Source: Janibacter cremeus (GTDB lineage Bacteria; Actinomycetota; Actinomycetes; Actinomycetales; Dermatophilaceae). Taken from it: a stretch of 64,000 bases of DNA. The notes under the pieces were generated by a model. It was not told the origin of the DNA. It made no database searches and saw only the letters and a program-made list of their open reading frames with translations. The DNA lies in contig NZ_CP115184.1 of NCBI RefSeq assembly GCF_029395675.1, forward strand, positions 868,001-932,000. The letters run 5' to 3'. Below, in pieces: positions 51,881-61,389 of the stretch; within the stretch, counting starts at the first letter, position 1, and every line of letters begins with the position of its first letter. Both the position numbers and the translations under genes were made by a program.

Positions 51881-52993
51881 ATGTCGATCCGCTGGACCGA
51901 GGACGGCGTCGAGCGATCCGCCGTCTGGCACTCCGAGAACTCCACCCCCGCACCGGCCACGGTCGTCGTCGTCGACGACACCATCCGGGCGGACACCGCG
52001 TACCGCCTGGCGAGGAAGGGGACCGGTCTGCTGTGGCGCGGTGACTATCACAACGCGCGACAGCTGCTGAAGGCGCTCGACCGCCGTCTGCAGCGGGATG
52101 CGTCACGGCATGGCGCCCAAGACGACTTCGTCGCCCACCGGGCCCAGCGGGCCGAACGCTCCCGCGTGCTGGGCATGCTCCTCGTCGAGCTGGAGGCCGA
52201 CCACTCACTCCGGCTCCGGCGGGCTCCGGACGTGCGCGCTGCCTGCGACAGCGCATACGGCGAGCCCACCGGCCCCATGAGCGTCGCCCTGCAGGAGCTG
52301 CTCGGTGTGATCGGTGCCCACCAGTGGCAGACGAAGGGGGTCCCGGTCCCCGCCCTCGATGCGTCCGTGCACCCGGGGTACGGGGTGTTCTCGCCGGTGC
52401 GCGGGGAGTACATCGACCTCGTCGCCACGGCGCCGCTGCCCGTCGAGGCGCCACGGGTCTTCGACCTCGGGACCGGCACCGGGGTGCTGGCGGCGGTCCT
52501 GGCCCGGCGCGGGGCCGCCCGGGTGCTCGCGACGGACATCAGCGGGCGGGCGGTGGCGGCGGCACGCGACACGATGACCAGATTGGGTCTGGCGTCCACG
52601 GTGGAGGTCATCGAGACCGACCTCTTCCCCCCGGGCCGGGCGGACCTGGTCGTGTGCAACCCGCCGTGGCTGCCCGGCACACCCACCTCGACGCTCGAGG
52701 CAGGCATCTACGACCCCGACTCCGACATGCTGCGCCGGTTCCTCGGCGGACTCACCGGGCACCTCGAGCCCGGGGGCGAGGGCTGGTTGGTCATCTCCGA
52801 CCTCGCCGAGCACCTCGGCGTGCGCACCCGGGAGGAGCTCCTCGCGCTGGTCGCCGACGCCGGGCTGCGCGTGGCCGGCCGGCACGACACCCGGCCCCGT
52901 CACGCCCGTGCCACGGACGCCAAGGATGCCCTCCACGCCGCACGGCGGGCCGAGGTCACCTCGCTGTGGCGTCTCGTGCCGGACCTCCCCTGA
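51881..52993 (+). CDS. Class I SAM-dependent methyltransferase (HemK/RlmG-like)
   Basis: This is a 370-residue protein with a C-terminal methyltransferase domain (about 175-300): VFDLGTGTGVLAAVLARRGAARVLATDISG (motif I), then LVVCNPPWLPG, the NPPW active-site motif of N-methyltransferases acting on glutamine, adenine or guanine. The N-terminal 150 residues (DDTIRADTAYRLARKGTGLLWRGDYHNARQLLKALDRRL) resemble the substrate-recognition domain of rRNA guanine methyltransferases, but I cannot name the target. Its 3' end overlaps the convergent cysteine desulfurase gene by 38 bp. Confidence 0.84.
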   Translation: MSIRWTEDGVERSAVWHSENSTPAPATVVVVDDTIRADTAYRLARKGTGLLWRGDYHNARQLLKALDRRLQRDASRHGAQDDFVAHRAQRAERSRVLGMLLVELEADHSLRLRRAPDVRAACDSAYGEPTGPMSVALQELLGVIGAHQWQTKGVPVPALDASVHPGYGVFSPVRGEYIDLVATAPLPVEAPRVFDLGTGTGVLAAVLARRGAARVLATDISGRAVAAARDTMTRLGLASTVEVIETDLFPPGRADLVVCNPPWLPGTPTSTLEAGIYDPDSDMLRRFLGGLTGHLEPGGEGWLVISDLAEHLGVRTREELLALVADAGLRVAGRHDTRPRHARATDAKDALHAARRAEVTSLWRLVPDLP

Positions 52994-54128
52994 CGGTGGG
53001 CGAAGGGGGCGGTCCCCCCGTGAGCGCGTGGCCGAGCACCTCGGCAGCGTGCTGGATCTGCGCCCGGGTGGTGCTGCGTCCCAGGGACAGGCGAACTGCC
53101 CCCAGCGCCGTCTCGTGGTCCAGGCCCATGGCCAGCAGCGCCGCGGACGGAGTGTGCTCCCCGGCGTGGCAGGCGCTGCCGGTCGAGGCCGCCACATCCT
53201 CCACCCGAGCGAGCACCTCGGCACCGATGCGTCCCGGGGCGGCGACCATGAGCGTGTTGGGCAGGCACCCGTCGGTGGGGGAGACCCGGACCAGGTCCGG
53301 CGCCACGCGGGCGAGCTCTTCCCACAGCAGGTCCCGCAGACCGGCCTGCCGGGCGCCCTCGGCCTCGAGGTGTGACCCGGCGAGCTCTGCCGCGGCGCCG
53401 AGGGCGACGATGCCCGGGACGTTCTCCGTCCCCGGGCGCAGGCCCCCTTCCTGCCCGGCGCCACGCAGCAGCGGCACCAGGGTGGTCCCGCGACGGACGA
53501 CGAGGGCACCGACCCCCTTCGGCGCGTAGAGCTTGTGGCCGGCGATCGACATCAGGTCCACACCGAGGTCCTCCACCGACACGGCGATCTTGCCGACCGC
53601 CTGGGCCGCATCGGCGTGCACCACCCCACCGGCCGCGTGCACCCGCTCGGCGAACTCCGCCACCGGTTGGACGGCGCCCGTCTCGTTGTGGGCCAGGATC
53701 AGGGAGCCGAGACCGACCGGGGCCGTGGGGACCTCGGTCAGACGCACGCGGGACCCGTCGTCGACCGGCAGCTCGTGCACCCTCCACCCCAAACCACGCA
53801 GGTGCGCCAGGGGCGCGACCGTGGCGGGGTGCTCGATCGCCGAGGTGAGGACGTCGTACGTGCTGGCGACGGCGGCGGTGCCACGGATGGCCAGGTTGTT
53901 CGACTCCGTCCCGCCCGAGGTGAAGACGATCTCGTCGGGGTGGGCGCCGACGAGGCCGGCGACCTGCTCCCGGGCGTGGTCCACCGCCGCGCGGGCCCGT
54001 GCCCCGAGCGGGGTGGTGCTCGAGGGGTTGCCGAAGTGGTCCACCAGGTAGGGCCACATCGCCTCGGCGACCTCGGGCGCGACCGGCGTGGTCGCGTTGT
54101 GGTCCAGGTAGGTCGATGCGCTGCTCAT
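52956..54128 (-). CDS. iscS: Cysteine desulfurase
   Basis: This is a 390-residue PLP enzyme removing sulfur from cysteine for Fe-S clusters and thiolated tRNA. The PLP Lys199 is in SIAGHKLYAPKGVG, with the cofactor contacts TSGGTESNN at residue 70 and HADAAQAVGK. The catalytic Cys320 lies in STGSACHAGEHTPS. The C-terminal tail runs into the methyltransferase gene on the other strand (38-bp overlap). No iscU, sufB or mnmA (trmU) gene follows in this window, although actinobacterial homologues are often beside mnmA. Confidence 0.92.
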   Translation of the reverse strand: MSSASTYLDHNATTPVAPEVAEAMWPYLVDHFGNPSSTTPLGARARAAVDHAREQVAGLVGAHPDEIVFTSGGTESNNLAIRGTAAVASTYDVLTSAIEHPATVAPLAHLRGLGWRVHELPVDDGSRVRLTEVPTAPVGLGSLILAHNETGAVQPVAEFAERVHAAGGVVHADAAQAVGKIAVSVEDLGVDLMSIAGHKLYAPKGVGALVVRRGTTLVPLLRGAGQEGGLRPGTENVPGIVALGAAAELAGSHLEAEGARQAGLRDLLWEELARVAPDLVRVSPTDGCLPNTLMVAAPGRIGAEVLARVEDVAASTGSACHAGEHTPSAALLAMGLDHETALGAVRLSLGRSTTRAQIQHAAEVLGHALTGGPPPSPTVRGGPARDATAR

Positions 54129-54263
54129 GCCGGTCTCCGGTCGCGTCCGTGGTGTGCCCATCCTGCTCCACGTCCGCCGGACGCGCGAGGGGGCGACCAT
54201 GGCGGTCCGCGCCGACGAAAGCCACTGGCCCCCGGTGAACCAGGTGGAGGATGATGCCGTCCC

Positions 54264-55949
54264 GTGGGACATGTGGACGTGGCCGGTGTGCGGTACGAGC
54301 TCTCGGACGGACGGGTGCTGCTCGACGACGTGTCGTTCCGGGTGGGCGAGGGAGCGAAGGTGGCGCTCGTCGGGGCGAACGGTGCCGGCAAGACGACCCT
54401 GCTGCGCATCATCACCGGCGAGCTCGCTCCGCATGCCGGGTCGGTCTCGCGCACCGGGGGTCTGGGCGTCATGCGTCAGCACGTGGGTGCCGGCCTGGGG
54501 GAGCGGGCCACGGTCGCCGACCTGCTGATGTCCGTCGCCCCCGCCGCGGTCCGGTCGACGGCCGCAGAGGTCGAGCGCCTCGAGCTGGCCCTGATGGAGA
54601 CCGAGGACGAGCGCACCCAGATGCGGTATGCCACCGCCCTGTCCGACTACGCGGACGCAGGTGGCTACGACGAGGAGGTGCTCTGGGACGTCTGCACGAT
54701 CGCCGCCCTGGGCATGCCCGTCGAGCGGTGCAGGTACCGCGAGCTGACCACGCTCTCCGGGGGAGAGCAGAAGCGTGTCGTGCTGGAGCACCTGCTGCGC
54801 GGGCCGAACGAGGTCCTGCTCCTCGACGAGCCGGACAACTACCTCGACGTCCCGGGCAAGATCTGGATGGAGGAGCAGATCGGCGCCTCCGACAAGACGA
54901 TCCTCTTCATCAGCCACGACCGTGAGCTGCTGGCCAACACCGCGACCCGGGTCGCCACCGTCGAGCTCGGTCGCGCGGGCAACCACGTGTGGACCCATCC
55001 GGGCGGTTTCGGGAGCTACCACCGCGCCCGGGAGGAGCGCTTCGCCCGCTTCGAGGAGCTACGCAGGCGGTGGGACGAGGACCATGCGAAGCTCAGGGCC
55101 CTCGTCCTGATGTACAAGCAGAAGTCGAAGTACAACTCCGACATGGCCACGCGCTACCAGTCGGCCCGCACCCGACTGGAGCGGTTCGAGGCGGAGGGTC
55201 CGCCGACGGAGCAGCCACGCGAGCAGAAGGTGACCATGCGGCTGCGCGGCGGCCGCACCGGCAAGCGTGCCGTGGTCTGCGAGCGGCTCGAGCTCACCGG
55301 CCTCATGCAGCCCTTCGACCTGGAGGTCTGGTATGGCGAGCGCGTCGCCGTGCTCGGGTCGAACGGCTCCGGGAAGTCGCACTTCCTCCGGCTGCTCGCG
55401 GCCGGGGGCAGCGACCCGGACACGGAGAACCAGCCCGTCGGCGAGGCCGTCATCGCGCCGGTGGCGCACACCGGTCGGGCCGCACTGGGGGCGCGGGTGC
55501 GGCCGGGATGGTTCGTGCAGACGCACGAGCACCCGGAGCTGGTGGGACGCACCCTGCTGGAGATCCTGCACCGCGGCGACGACCACCGCACCGGGATGGG
55601 ACGCGAGGCCGCCAGCCGGGTCCTCGACCGGTACGAGCTCGCCCACGCGGGCGAGCAGACCTTCCAGTTTCTCTCCGGTGGGCAGCAGGCCCGCTTCCAG
55701 ATCCTGCTGCTGGAGCTGTCCGGCGCGACACTGCTCGTCCTCGACGAGCCGACCGACAACCTCGACGTCGAGTCGGCCGAGGCCCTCGAGGAGGGACTCG
55801 ACGCCTTCGACGGGACGGTCATCGCGGTGACCCACGACAGGTGGTTCGCGCGCGGGTTCGACCGGTTCCTCGTCTACGGCGCGGACGGTCGGGTGCGTGA
55901 GACGGACGGCCCCGTCTGGGACGAGGGACGGGTCACGCGGGCCCGCTGA
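54264..55949 (+). CDS. ABC-F family ATPase
   Basis: This is a 561-residue duplicated ABC ATPase without membrane segments, the ABC-F type that acts on the ribosome (translation factor or antibiotic resistance). The first cassette has Walker A GANGAGKTT (residues 37-45), signature LSGGEQKRV and LLLDEPDNYLD. The second has GSNGSGKS, LSGGQQARFQ and VLDEPTDNLD. The linker between them (about residues 240-315) is Arg/Lys-rich and helical, as in ABC-F. The GTG start has GATGAT about 8 bases upstream and no ribosome-binding site. Its 3' end overlaps the convergent acyl-CoA dehydrogenase gene by 17 bp. Resistance versus housekeeping role is unresolved. Confidence 0.88.
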   Translation: MGHVDVAGVRYELSDGRVLLDDVSFRVGEGAKVALVGANGAGKTTLLRIITGELAPHAGSVSRTGGLGVMRQHVGAGLGERATVADLLMSVAPAAVRSTAAEVERLELALMETEDERTQMRYATALSDYADAGGYDEEVLWDVCTIAALGMPVERCRYRELTTLSGGEQKRVVLEHLLRGPNEVLLLDEPDNYLDVPGKIWMEEQIGASDKTILFISHDRELLANTATRVATVELGRAGNHVWTHPGGFGSYHRAREERFARFEELRRRWDEDHAKLRALVLMYKQKSKYNSDMATRYQSARTRLERFEAEGPPTEQPREQKVTMRLRGGRTGKRAVVCERLELTGLMQPFDLEVWYGERVAVLGSNGSGKSHFLRLLAAGGSDPDTENQPVGEAVIAPVAHTGRAALGARVRPGWFVQTHEHPELVGRTLLEILHRGDDHRTGMGREAASRVLDRYELAHAGEQTFQFLSGGQQARFQILLLELSGATLLVLDEPTDNLDVESAEALEEGLDAFDGTVIAVTHDRWFARGFDRFLVYGADGRVRETDGPVWDEGRVTRAR

Positions 55950-57882
55950 ACTGCGCCAGGTCGGCCATCATCTCGGTGGTCAACCACTCGTCGGGGATCC
56001 CGAAGGCGTCGACGAGGACGCGCGCGTGGGGGCGCAGCTGCTCGCACAGCTCATCGGTGCGCGCGATGACCCCCTTCGCCTGCCTCGCGCTGAGTCGTCC
56101 GTGCTCGAGGAACCACCCGCGGTCGGTCTCGACGGTGCTGAGGACGAAGAGGTCGCAGACCTGCTCCAGCAGATCCCGCCCGGGCCCCTGCGGGGCCTCG
56201 TCGATCGCGGTGACGAAGGCCTCCAGCGCGACCCGGTCCATGTGTGCGCGGGCGGCCCGGAGGAGGTGGTCCTGGGCATCGTTGAAGACCCGGAAGGAGT
56301 CGGCGTCGTCATCACCGGCGCGACGCAGTCGCATGGCGAGGGTCTCCGTCAGGTGGGACTCCCGGTCCTCGAAGAAGGCCAGCTGTCCGCCGCGGTCGGT
56401 CAGGGCATCGTCCCCGTCACGCCCGGGGGCACCGGAGATCAGGCGCTGGATCAGCGAACCGCCGATGGTGTGCTCGATCGCCGAGCTCGTGACCTGCTTG
56501 GCGCCGAAGAGGATCGCCCCGCGGGTGTCGAGGTCGTTGAAGTCGCTCGCGTAGTTGGTGAGCATGCCCTTGGCGACGAGCTGGAGCAACACGGTGTTGT
56601 CGCCCTCGAAGGTCGTGAAGACGTCCGTGTCGGCCTTGAGGTCGGCGAAGCGGTTGAGGCTCATGTAGCCGGCGCCGCCGCACGCCTCCCGGCAGGCCTG
56701 GATGGTGTCGGTGGCGTGCTCGGTGGTCATCGCCTTCAGCCCGGCCGCGCGGGCCTCGAGCTCACGCTGGGCCGTCTCGCCCTCGACCTCCCCGGAGTCG
56801 AGCGCGGCCATCTTCTCCACGAGTCGGTTCTGTGCCAGGGCCAGGGCGTAGGAGCGGGCCAGCCGCGGCAGCAGCTTGCGCTGGTGTGCCCGGTAGTCGA
56901 GGAGCACGACCTCGTGCTCGCCGTCGGGGTAGGTGAACTGGGTACGGGCCAGGCCGTAGTCCATGGCGATGGCCAGAGCGCTGCGGGCAGCCGCGCCGGC
57001 TCCGGCCCCGACGGTGATCCGGCCGCGGACGAGGGTGCCGAGCATGGTGAAGAACCGGCGGTTGACGCTCTCGATGGGGGAGGAGTAGCGGCCCTCGTCG
57101 TCGATGTCGCCGTACCGGTTGAGCAGGTTCTCCCGGGGCACGCGGACGTGGTCGAACATCAGTCGCCCGTTGTCGACACCGCGCAGCCCCATCTTGGCGC
57201 CGCAGTCGCTGATCCCCACCCCGGGCAGCGGTGCGCCGGACTCGTCGCGGATGTGGACGAGGACGCAGTGCACCCCGTGGTTCTCCCCACCGACGACGAG
57301 CTGGGCGAAGACGGCCGCGAGCCGGCCGTCGCGCGCGGCACCGCCGATGTAGTCCTTGCGGGCAGCAGGCGAAGGGGAGTGGATCACCAGCTCGTCCGTC
57401 ACCGGATCGTGGGTGGCCGTGGTGAGGATCGACTGCACGTCGGAGCCGTGGCCCGTCTCCGTCATGGCGAAGCACCCCGGCAGGGAGAGGTCGGCCATGC
57501 CCCTGATGTACCGCGCGTGGTGCCGCTCGGTCCCGAGGTTGATGATCGCCCCGCCGAAGAGTCCGAACTGCACACCGGCCTTGACGAAGACCGACAGGTC
57601 GCCGTGGCCGATCATCTCCAGACCGGTCACCGACGCGCCGAGGTCGCCCGTACCGCCCTGGGCCTCGGGAAGGCCCGCCCGCACGAGCTCGCTGCCCGCG
57701 AGCGAACGCACGATGTCCAGGGTGCGCCGGCGGTGCTCGTCCAGCCCCAGCTCGAGGGCGGGCACGGCGACGGGGAAGTCGGGATCCGCGCGCAGCTGCT
57801 GGCGGACGTGGGCCCAGCGACCGTCCAGGACGATCCTGATCTGCTCGGCGACGGGATCCTTGGGCGACTCGGACGTGACCAT
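55933..57882 (-). CDS. Acyl-CoA dehydrogenase/oxidase family protein
   Basis: This is a 649-residue flavoprotein with three domains: N-terminal helical, middle beta (CFAMTETGHGSDVQSI, the FAD/substrate loop), and C-terminal helical with ACREACGGAGYMSLNR and DVFTTFEGDNTVLLQLVAKGML. It has an acyl-CoA-oxidase-type extra C-terminal domain (residues about 460-649). Length and FEGDN with the putative catalytic Glu fit acyl-CoA oxidases and the long acyl-CoA dehydrogenases such as mycobacterial FadE5. The ATG at 57882 has CAATCT about 15 bases upstream. It probably feeds trans-enoyl-CoA to the nearby fadA-fabG-maoC genes. Confidence 0.86.
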   Translation of the reverse strand: MVTSESPKDPVAEQIRIVLDGRWAHVRQQLRADPDFPVAVPALELGLDEHRRRTLDIVRSLAGSELVRAGLPEAQGGTGDLGASVTGLEMIGHGDLSVFVKAGVQFGLFGGAIINLGTERHHARYIRGMADLSLPGCFAMTETGHGSDVQSILTTATHDPVTDELVIHSPSPAARKDYIGGAARDGRLAAVFAQLVVGGENHGVHCVLVHIRDESGAPLPGVGISDCGAKMGLRGVDNGRLMFDHVRVPRENLLNRYGDIDDEGRYSSPIESVNRRFFTMLGTLVRGRITVGAGAGAAARSALAIAMDYGLARTQFTYPDGEHEVVLLDYRAHQRKLLPRLARSYALALAQNRLVEKMAALDSGEVEGETAQRELEARAAGLKAMTTEHATDTIQACREACGGAGYMSLNRFADLKADTDVFTTFEGDNTVLLQLVAKGMLTNYASDFNDLDTRGAILFGAKQVTSSAIEHTIGGSLIQRLISGAPGRDGDDALTDRGGQLAFFEDRESHLTETLAMRLRRAGDDDADSFRVFNDAQDHLLRAARAHMDRVALEAFVTAIDEAPQGPGRDLLEQVCDLFVLSTVETDRGWFLEHGRLSARQAKGVIARTDELCEQLRPHARVLVDAFGIPDEWLTTEMMADLAQFSGPA

Positions 57883-57926
57883 GTCGGCATCGTCGCAGAT
57901 TGCAGTGACCCCCGGGTAACGTCGGG

Positions 57927-58613
57927 TCAGGCGCTCGGGCGCTTCCAGGCGATCTTGATGCCGGACCAGGCGAGATCGGTCAGCTGCTCGGTCAGCTGCT
58001 CGCGGGTGAAGTCGCCGGCCGATCCGGCCAGCCAGGCGTCAGCGCCGGCGCGGACGAGACCGACGAGGGACTGGCCCCACAACCGGGCGGGTGCCGGGTC
58101 GGCGCCCCGGTCGACGAGGGCCGCCGAGATCAGCTCGCTGATCTGCCCGGCCATCTTGCCGGTGGCCGACGCGACGGCCTCGGCGGCATTGCCGGACTTC
58201 CCGGTGCCGACGATCGGGGCGGAGACGATGAAGCGGTACAGCTCGGGATCACGCTCGACCAGCATCAGGTAGGCGTCGATCGCCGCCCGGATCACGGAGC
58301 GGGGGTCCACGTCGAGGACGCCGAGACTGGCTCCCTTCTCCCCCTTCGCCGCGCCCTGGCCGAGCGCGGTGCCGATGTCCCGCAGGATCAGCTCGTCGAC
58401 CCGCTCGGCGACTGCCTGGTAGAGCCCGTGGCGGTCGGTGAAGTGTCGGTAGAAGACGGTCTTCGAGGTCGCGGCGCCGGCGGCGAGCTCGTCCATGCCG
58501 ACGGCGGCGCCCCGGCTGCGGATGGTCCGGATCGCCGACTCGACCAGCTCCTTGCGGCGCTGCTGCCGGTGGACCTCCCAGCGGGCGCTGCGTCCGTCGG
58601 TGGTGGTGCTCAC
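57927..58613 (-). CDS. TetR-family regulator of the fadA-fabG-maoC operon
   Basis: This is a 228-residue TetR protein. The helix-turn-helix (residues about 20-66, RRKELVESAIRTIRSRGAAVGMDELAAGAATSKTVFYRHFTDRHGLYQAV) is intact. The C-terminal ligand domain (residues 85-225) has a Gly/Ala/Lys-rich insert. The GTG at 58613 follows TACCGT by 8 bases on its strand. It is divergent from the fadA operon, and a perfect 35-bp palindrome lies between the two starts, the likely operator for both. An acyl-CoA ligand is inferred from context. Confidence 0.88.
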   Translation of the reverse strand: MSTTTDGRSARWEVHRQQRRKELVESAIRTIRSRGAAVGMDELAAGAATSKTVFYRHFTDRHGLYQAVAERVDELILRDIGTALGQGAAKGEKGASLGVLDVDPRSVIRAAIDAYLMLVERDPELYRFIVSAPIVGTGKSGNAAEAVASATGKMAGQISELISAALVDRGADPAPARLWGQSLVGLVRAGADAWLAGSAGDFTREQLTEQLTDLAWSGIKIAWKRPSA

Positions 58614-58620
58614 AGTCAGG

Positions 58621-58655
58621 GACGGTAGCAGGTACTGCAGGTACCTGCTACCGTC
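58621..58655. promoter_or_regulatory. 35-bp palindromic TetR operator
   Basis: Perfect 15-base arms GACGGTAGCAGGTAC and GTACCTGCTACCGTC flank a 5-base spacer TGCAG, so the whole 35 bp is a dyad. It lies 7 bp before the TetR gene start and includes that gene's TACCGT box. It also sits just upstream of TATAAC (58663-58668), the likely -10 of the fadA operon. Binding would repress both sides. Confidence 0.8.
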
Positions 58656-58735
58656 CGTATCGTATAACTCGTGTGGGATTCCTCGCCCGTGGGCGGATCG
58701 CACAGACACCCCAACTCACGACCAGGAGACCCGGA

Positions 58736-60022
58736 GTGGCCAACAACCAGCCCCGCCGTGCCGCCGTCCTCGGTGGCAACCGCATCCCCTTCATGCGCCA
58801 GTTCGGCCCCTACGCCGAGGCGTCCAACCAGGACATGTTCACCGCCGCCCTGGACGGGCTCATCGCCAGGTACAACCTCGGTGGCAAGCACATCGACGAG
58901 GTCGCCGGCGGTGCCGTGATCAAGCACTCCCGCGACTACAACCTCATCCGTGAGTCGGTCCTCGGCTCCGCCCTCGCGCCGACGACCTCTGCCTACGACC
59001 TGCAGCAGGCGTGCGGCACCGGCCTGGAGGCCGCCCTGCTCGTCAGCAACAAGATCAAGCTCGGTCAGATCGAGTCCGGCATCGCCGGTGGCGTCGACAC
59101 CGCGTCCGACGCGCCCATCACCGTCAGCGAGAAGCTGCGCACCAAGCTGCTCAGGGCGAACCGGGCGAAGGGAGCCGTCAACCAGCTCAAGGCCATCGCC
59201 GCCATCCGTCCGACCGACCTGGGCATCGCCTTCCCCGGCAACGCGGAGCCGCGGACCGGCCTGTCCATGGGGGACCACATGGCGATCACGGCCAAGAAGT
59301 GGGGCATCTCCCGCGAGGCGCAGGACGAGCTGACCGTCAAGAGCCACCAGAACATGGCGCGTGCCTACGACGAGGGCTTCCACGACGACCTCATGACCAG
59401 CTTCATGGGGCAGTCGCGTGACCAGAACCTGCGGGCGGACTCCTCGATGGAGAAGCTGGCGAAGCTCAAGCCGGTCTTCGGCAAGGGCGATGACGCGACG
59501 ATGACGGCCGGCAACTCCACGCCACTGTCCGACGGCGCCTCGACGGTCCTCCTCGGGTCGGAGGAGTGGGCCGCCGAGCAGGGCCTGACCCCGCTCGCGT
59601 GGTTCGTCGACGGCCAGTCCGCCGCGGTGGACTACGTCCACGGCGCCGAGGGCCTCCTCATGGCGCCGGCCTACGCCATCCCGCGCATGCTCGAGCGCAA
59701 CGGCCTGACCCTGCAGGACTTCGACTACTACGAGATCCACGAGGCCTTCGCCTCGACCGTGCTCTCCACGCTGAAGGCCTGGGAGGACGAGTCCTGGTGC
59801 CGCGAGAAGCTCGGGCGTGACGCGCTGGGCTCGATCGACCGGGACAAGCTCAACGTCAACGGCTCCTCACTGGCCGCCGGTCACCCCTTCGCCGCCACCG
59901 GCGGTCGCATCACCGCCGCCCTCGCGAAGATGCTGCACGCCAAGGGCCCGGGCAGCCGCGGCCTGATCTCCATCTGCGCAGCAGGTGGACAGGGCGTCGT
60001 GGCCATCCTCGAGGGCGCCTGA
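58736..60022 (+). CDS. fadA: Acetyl-CoA C-acyltransferase (FadA2-like thiolase)
   Basis: This is a 428-residue thiolase cleaving 3-ketoacyl-CoA or condensing acetyl-CoA. The acyl-carrying Cys93 is in LQQACGTGLEAALL, the catalytic His in YEIHEAFASTVLS and NGSSLAAGHPFAATGGR, and CAAGGQGVV ends the protein. The GTG at 58736 is chosen for GGAG immediately upstream and the ANNQPRRAAVLGGNRIPF start, typical of this subfamily; the frame is open to 58673. First gene of a three-gene operon with fabG and maoC; resembles Rv0243-Rv0241c from memory. Control is by the TetR palindrome. Confidence 0.92.
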   Translation: MANNQPRRAAVLGGNRIPFMRQFGPYAEASNQDMFTAALDGLIARYNLGGKHIDEVAGGAVIKHSRDYNLIRESVLGSALAPTTSAYDLQQACGTGLEAALLVSNKIKLGQIESGIAGGVDTASDAPITVSEKLRTKLLRANRAKGAVNQLKAIAAIRPTDLGIAFPGNAEPRTGLSMGDHMAITAKKWGISREAQDELTVKSHQNMARAYDEGFHDDLMTSFMGQSRDQNLRADSSMEKLAKLKPVFGKGDDATMTAGNSTPLSDGASTVLLGSEEWAAEQGLTPLAWFVDGQSAAVDYVHGAEGLLMAPAYAIPRMLERNGLTLQDFDYYEIHEAFASTVLSTLKAWEDESWCREKLGRDALGSIDRDKLNVNGSSLAAGHPFAATGGRITAALAKMLHAKGPGSRGLISICAAGGQGVVAILEGA

Positions 60023-60051
60023 GCCTTCCGAAGCAGATCAAGGAGAACCCC

Positions 60052-61389
60052 ATGGGATTCGAGTACGGCAAGTTCGTCAGCTCCGGTCTGGGCAAGCAGA
60101 TCGCCAACACCCTCGGCCTGCCCCGGCCGACCACCCTGCGCCGCCACACGGCCGGCGCCCCGCTCATCAACGGCGCGGTGCTCGTCGCCGGCCACGGGGA
60201 CGCCCCCGTCGCGGCGGCGCTGACCGAGGCGCTGTCGGCGGACGGCATCCAGATCGCCTCGTCGCCGTCGACCTCCGTCGCGGGCGTGATCGTCGACATG
60301 ACCCGGGCGGAGACCCCGGCCGACCTCGAGACCCTGCGCGGCATCCTCTCGCCGGCGTTGAAGACGCTCGCACCGACTGGTCGCGTCATCGTCATCGGTC
60401 GCCCGGTCGGGGACACCGAGGACGTCGCCCAGGCAGCCGCCCGGCGCGCCCTCGAGGGCATCGTGCGCTCGGTCGGCAAGGAGATGCGCGCCGGCGGCAC
60501 GGCCAACATGGTCTACGTCGCCGAGGGCGCGGACACCGATGCGGAGGCCACCATCCGCTTCCTCCTCTCGGGCCGCTCGGCCTACGTCTCGGGGCAGGTC
60601 GTCCACGTGGCCACCCCCGTCGGTGACGTCGTCGCCCCGGAGAGCTGGGAGGCGCCGCTGGCCGGCAAGGTCGCCGTCGTCACCGGAGCCGCCCGCGGCA
60701 TCGGTGCGGCCATCGCCGAGACCCTCTCCCGCGACGGCGCCACGGTCGTGTGCGTCGACATCCCGGCCGCCGGGGGCCCGTTGGCAGACGTCGCCAACCG
60801 GATCGGTGGCTCGGCGCTCCAGCTCGACGTCACCGCCGAGGACGCCGGCGCCAAGATCGTCGACCATGCGAAGAGCCTGCACGGCGGCTTCGACATCGTC
60901 GTGCACAACGCCGGCATCACCCGCGACAAGCTCCTCGTCAACACCGACGCCGACCGTTGGGGCTCCGTCCTCAACGTCAACCTCCTCTCGATCCTGGCGA
61001 TGAACGAGGTGCTCGTCCCGGCCATGAACGAGGGTGGCCACATCGTCAACGTCTCCTCGATCGCCGGCATCGCCGGCAACCGCGGGCAGACGAACTACGG
61101 CGCGAGCAAGGCCGGTGTCATCGGCATGACCAAGAGCCTGGCCACCGACCCGCAGGTCGTGGCCAAGGGCATCACGGTCAACGCCGTCGCACCGGGCTTC
61201 ATCGAGACCGAGATGACGGCGAAGATCCCGCTGGCCACCCGCGAGGTCGGCCGCCTGACCAACTCCCTCTCGCAGGGCGGGCTGCCGGTCGACGTCGCCG
61301 AGACCATCGGGTGGTTCTCCTGGGACGCCAACCGCGGCGTGACGGGCAACGTCGTGCGCGTCTGCGGCCAGATGATCCTGGGGGCCTGA
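60052..61389 (+). CDS. fabG: High-molecular-weight 3-oxoacyl-ACP/CoA reductase (FabG4-like)
   Basis: This is a 445-residue SDR with two domains: an N-terminal flavodoxin-like domain without a complete cofactor motif (residues 1-200) and a C-terminal classical SDR (VVTGAARGIGAAIAETL, VHNAGITRD, catalytic Ser in VSSIAGIAGN and Tyr-Lys in YGASKAG). This architecture marks the FabG4/HMwFabG group, which works with NADH on 3-oxoacyl-CoA or ACP. It starts 30 bp after fadA, and its stop overlaps maoC (TGATG). Likely role: reduction or oxidation of beta-keto acyl chains alongside the thiolase. Confidence 0.91.
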   Translation: MGFEYGKFVSSGLGKQIANTLGLPRPTTLRRHTAGAPLINGAVLVAGHGDAPVAAALTEALSADGIQIASSPSTSVAGVIVDMTRAETPADLETLRGILSPALKTLAPTGRVIVIGRPVGDTEDVAQAAARRALEGIVRSVGKEMRAGGTANMVYVAEGADTDAEATIRFLLSGRSAYVSGQVVHVATPVGDVVAPESWEAPLAGKVAVVTGAARGIGAAIAETLSRDGATVVCVDIPAAGGPLADVANRIGGSALQLDVTAEDAGAKIVDHAKSLHGGFDIVVHNAGITRDKLLVNTDADRWGSVLNVNLLSILAMNEVLVPAMNEGGHIVNVSSIAGIAGNRGQTNYGASKAGVIGMTKSLATDPQVVAKGITVNAVAPGFIETEMTAKIPLATREVGRLTNSLSQGGLPVDVAETIGWFSWDANRGVTGNVVRVCGQMILGA

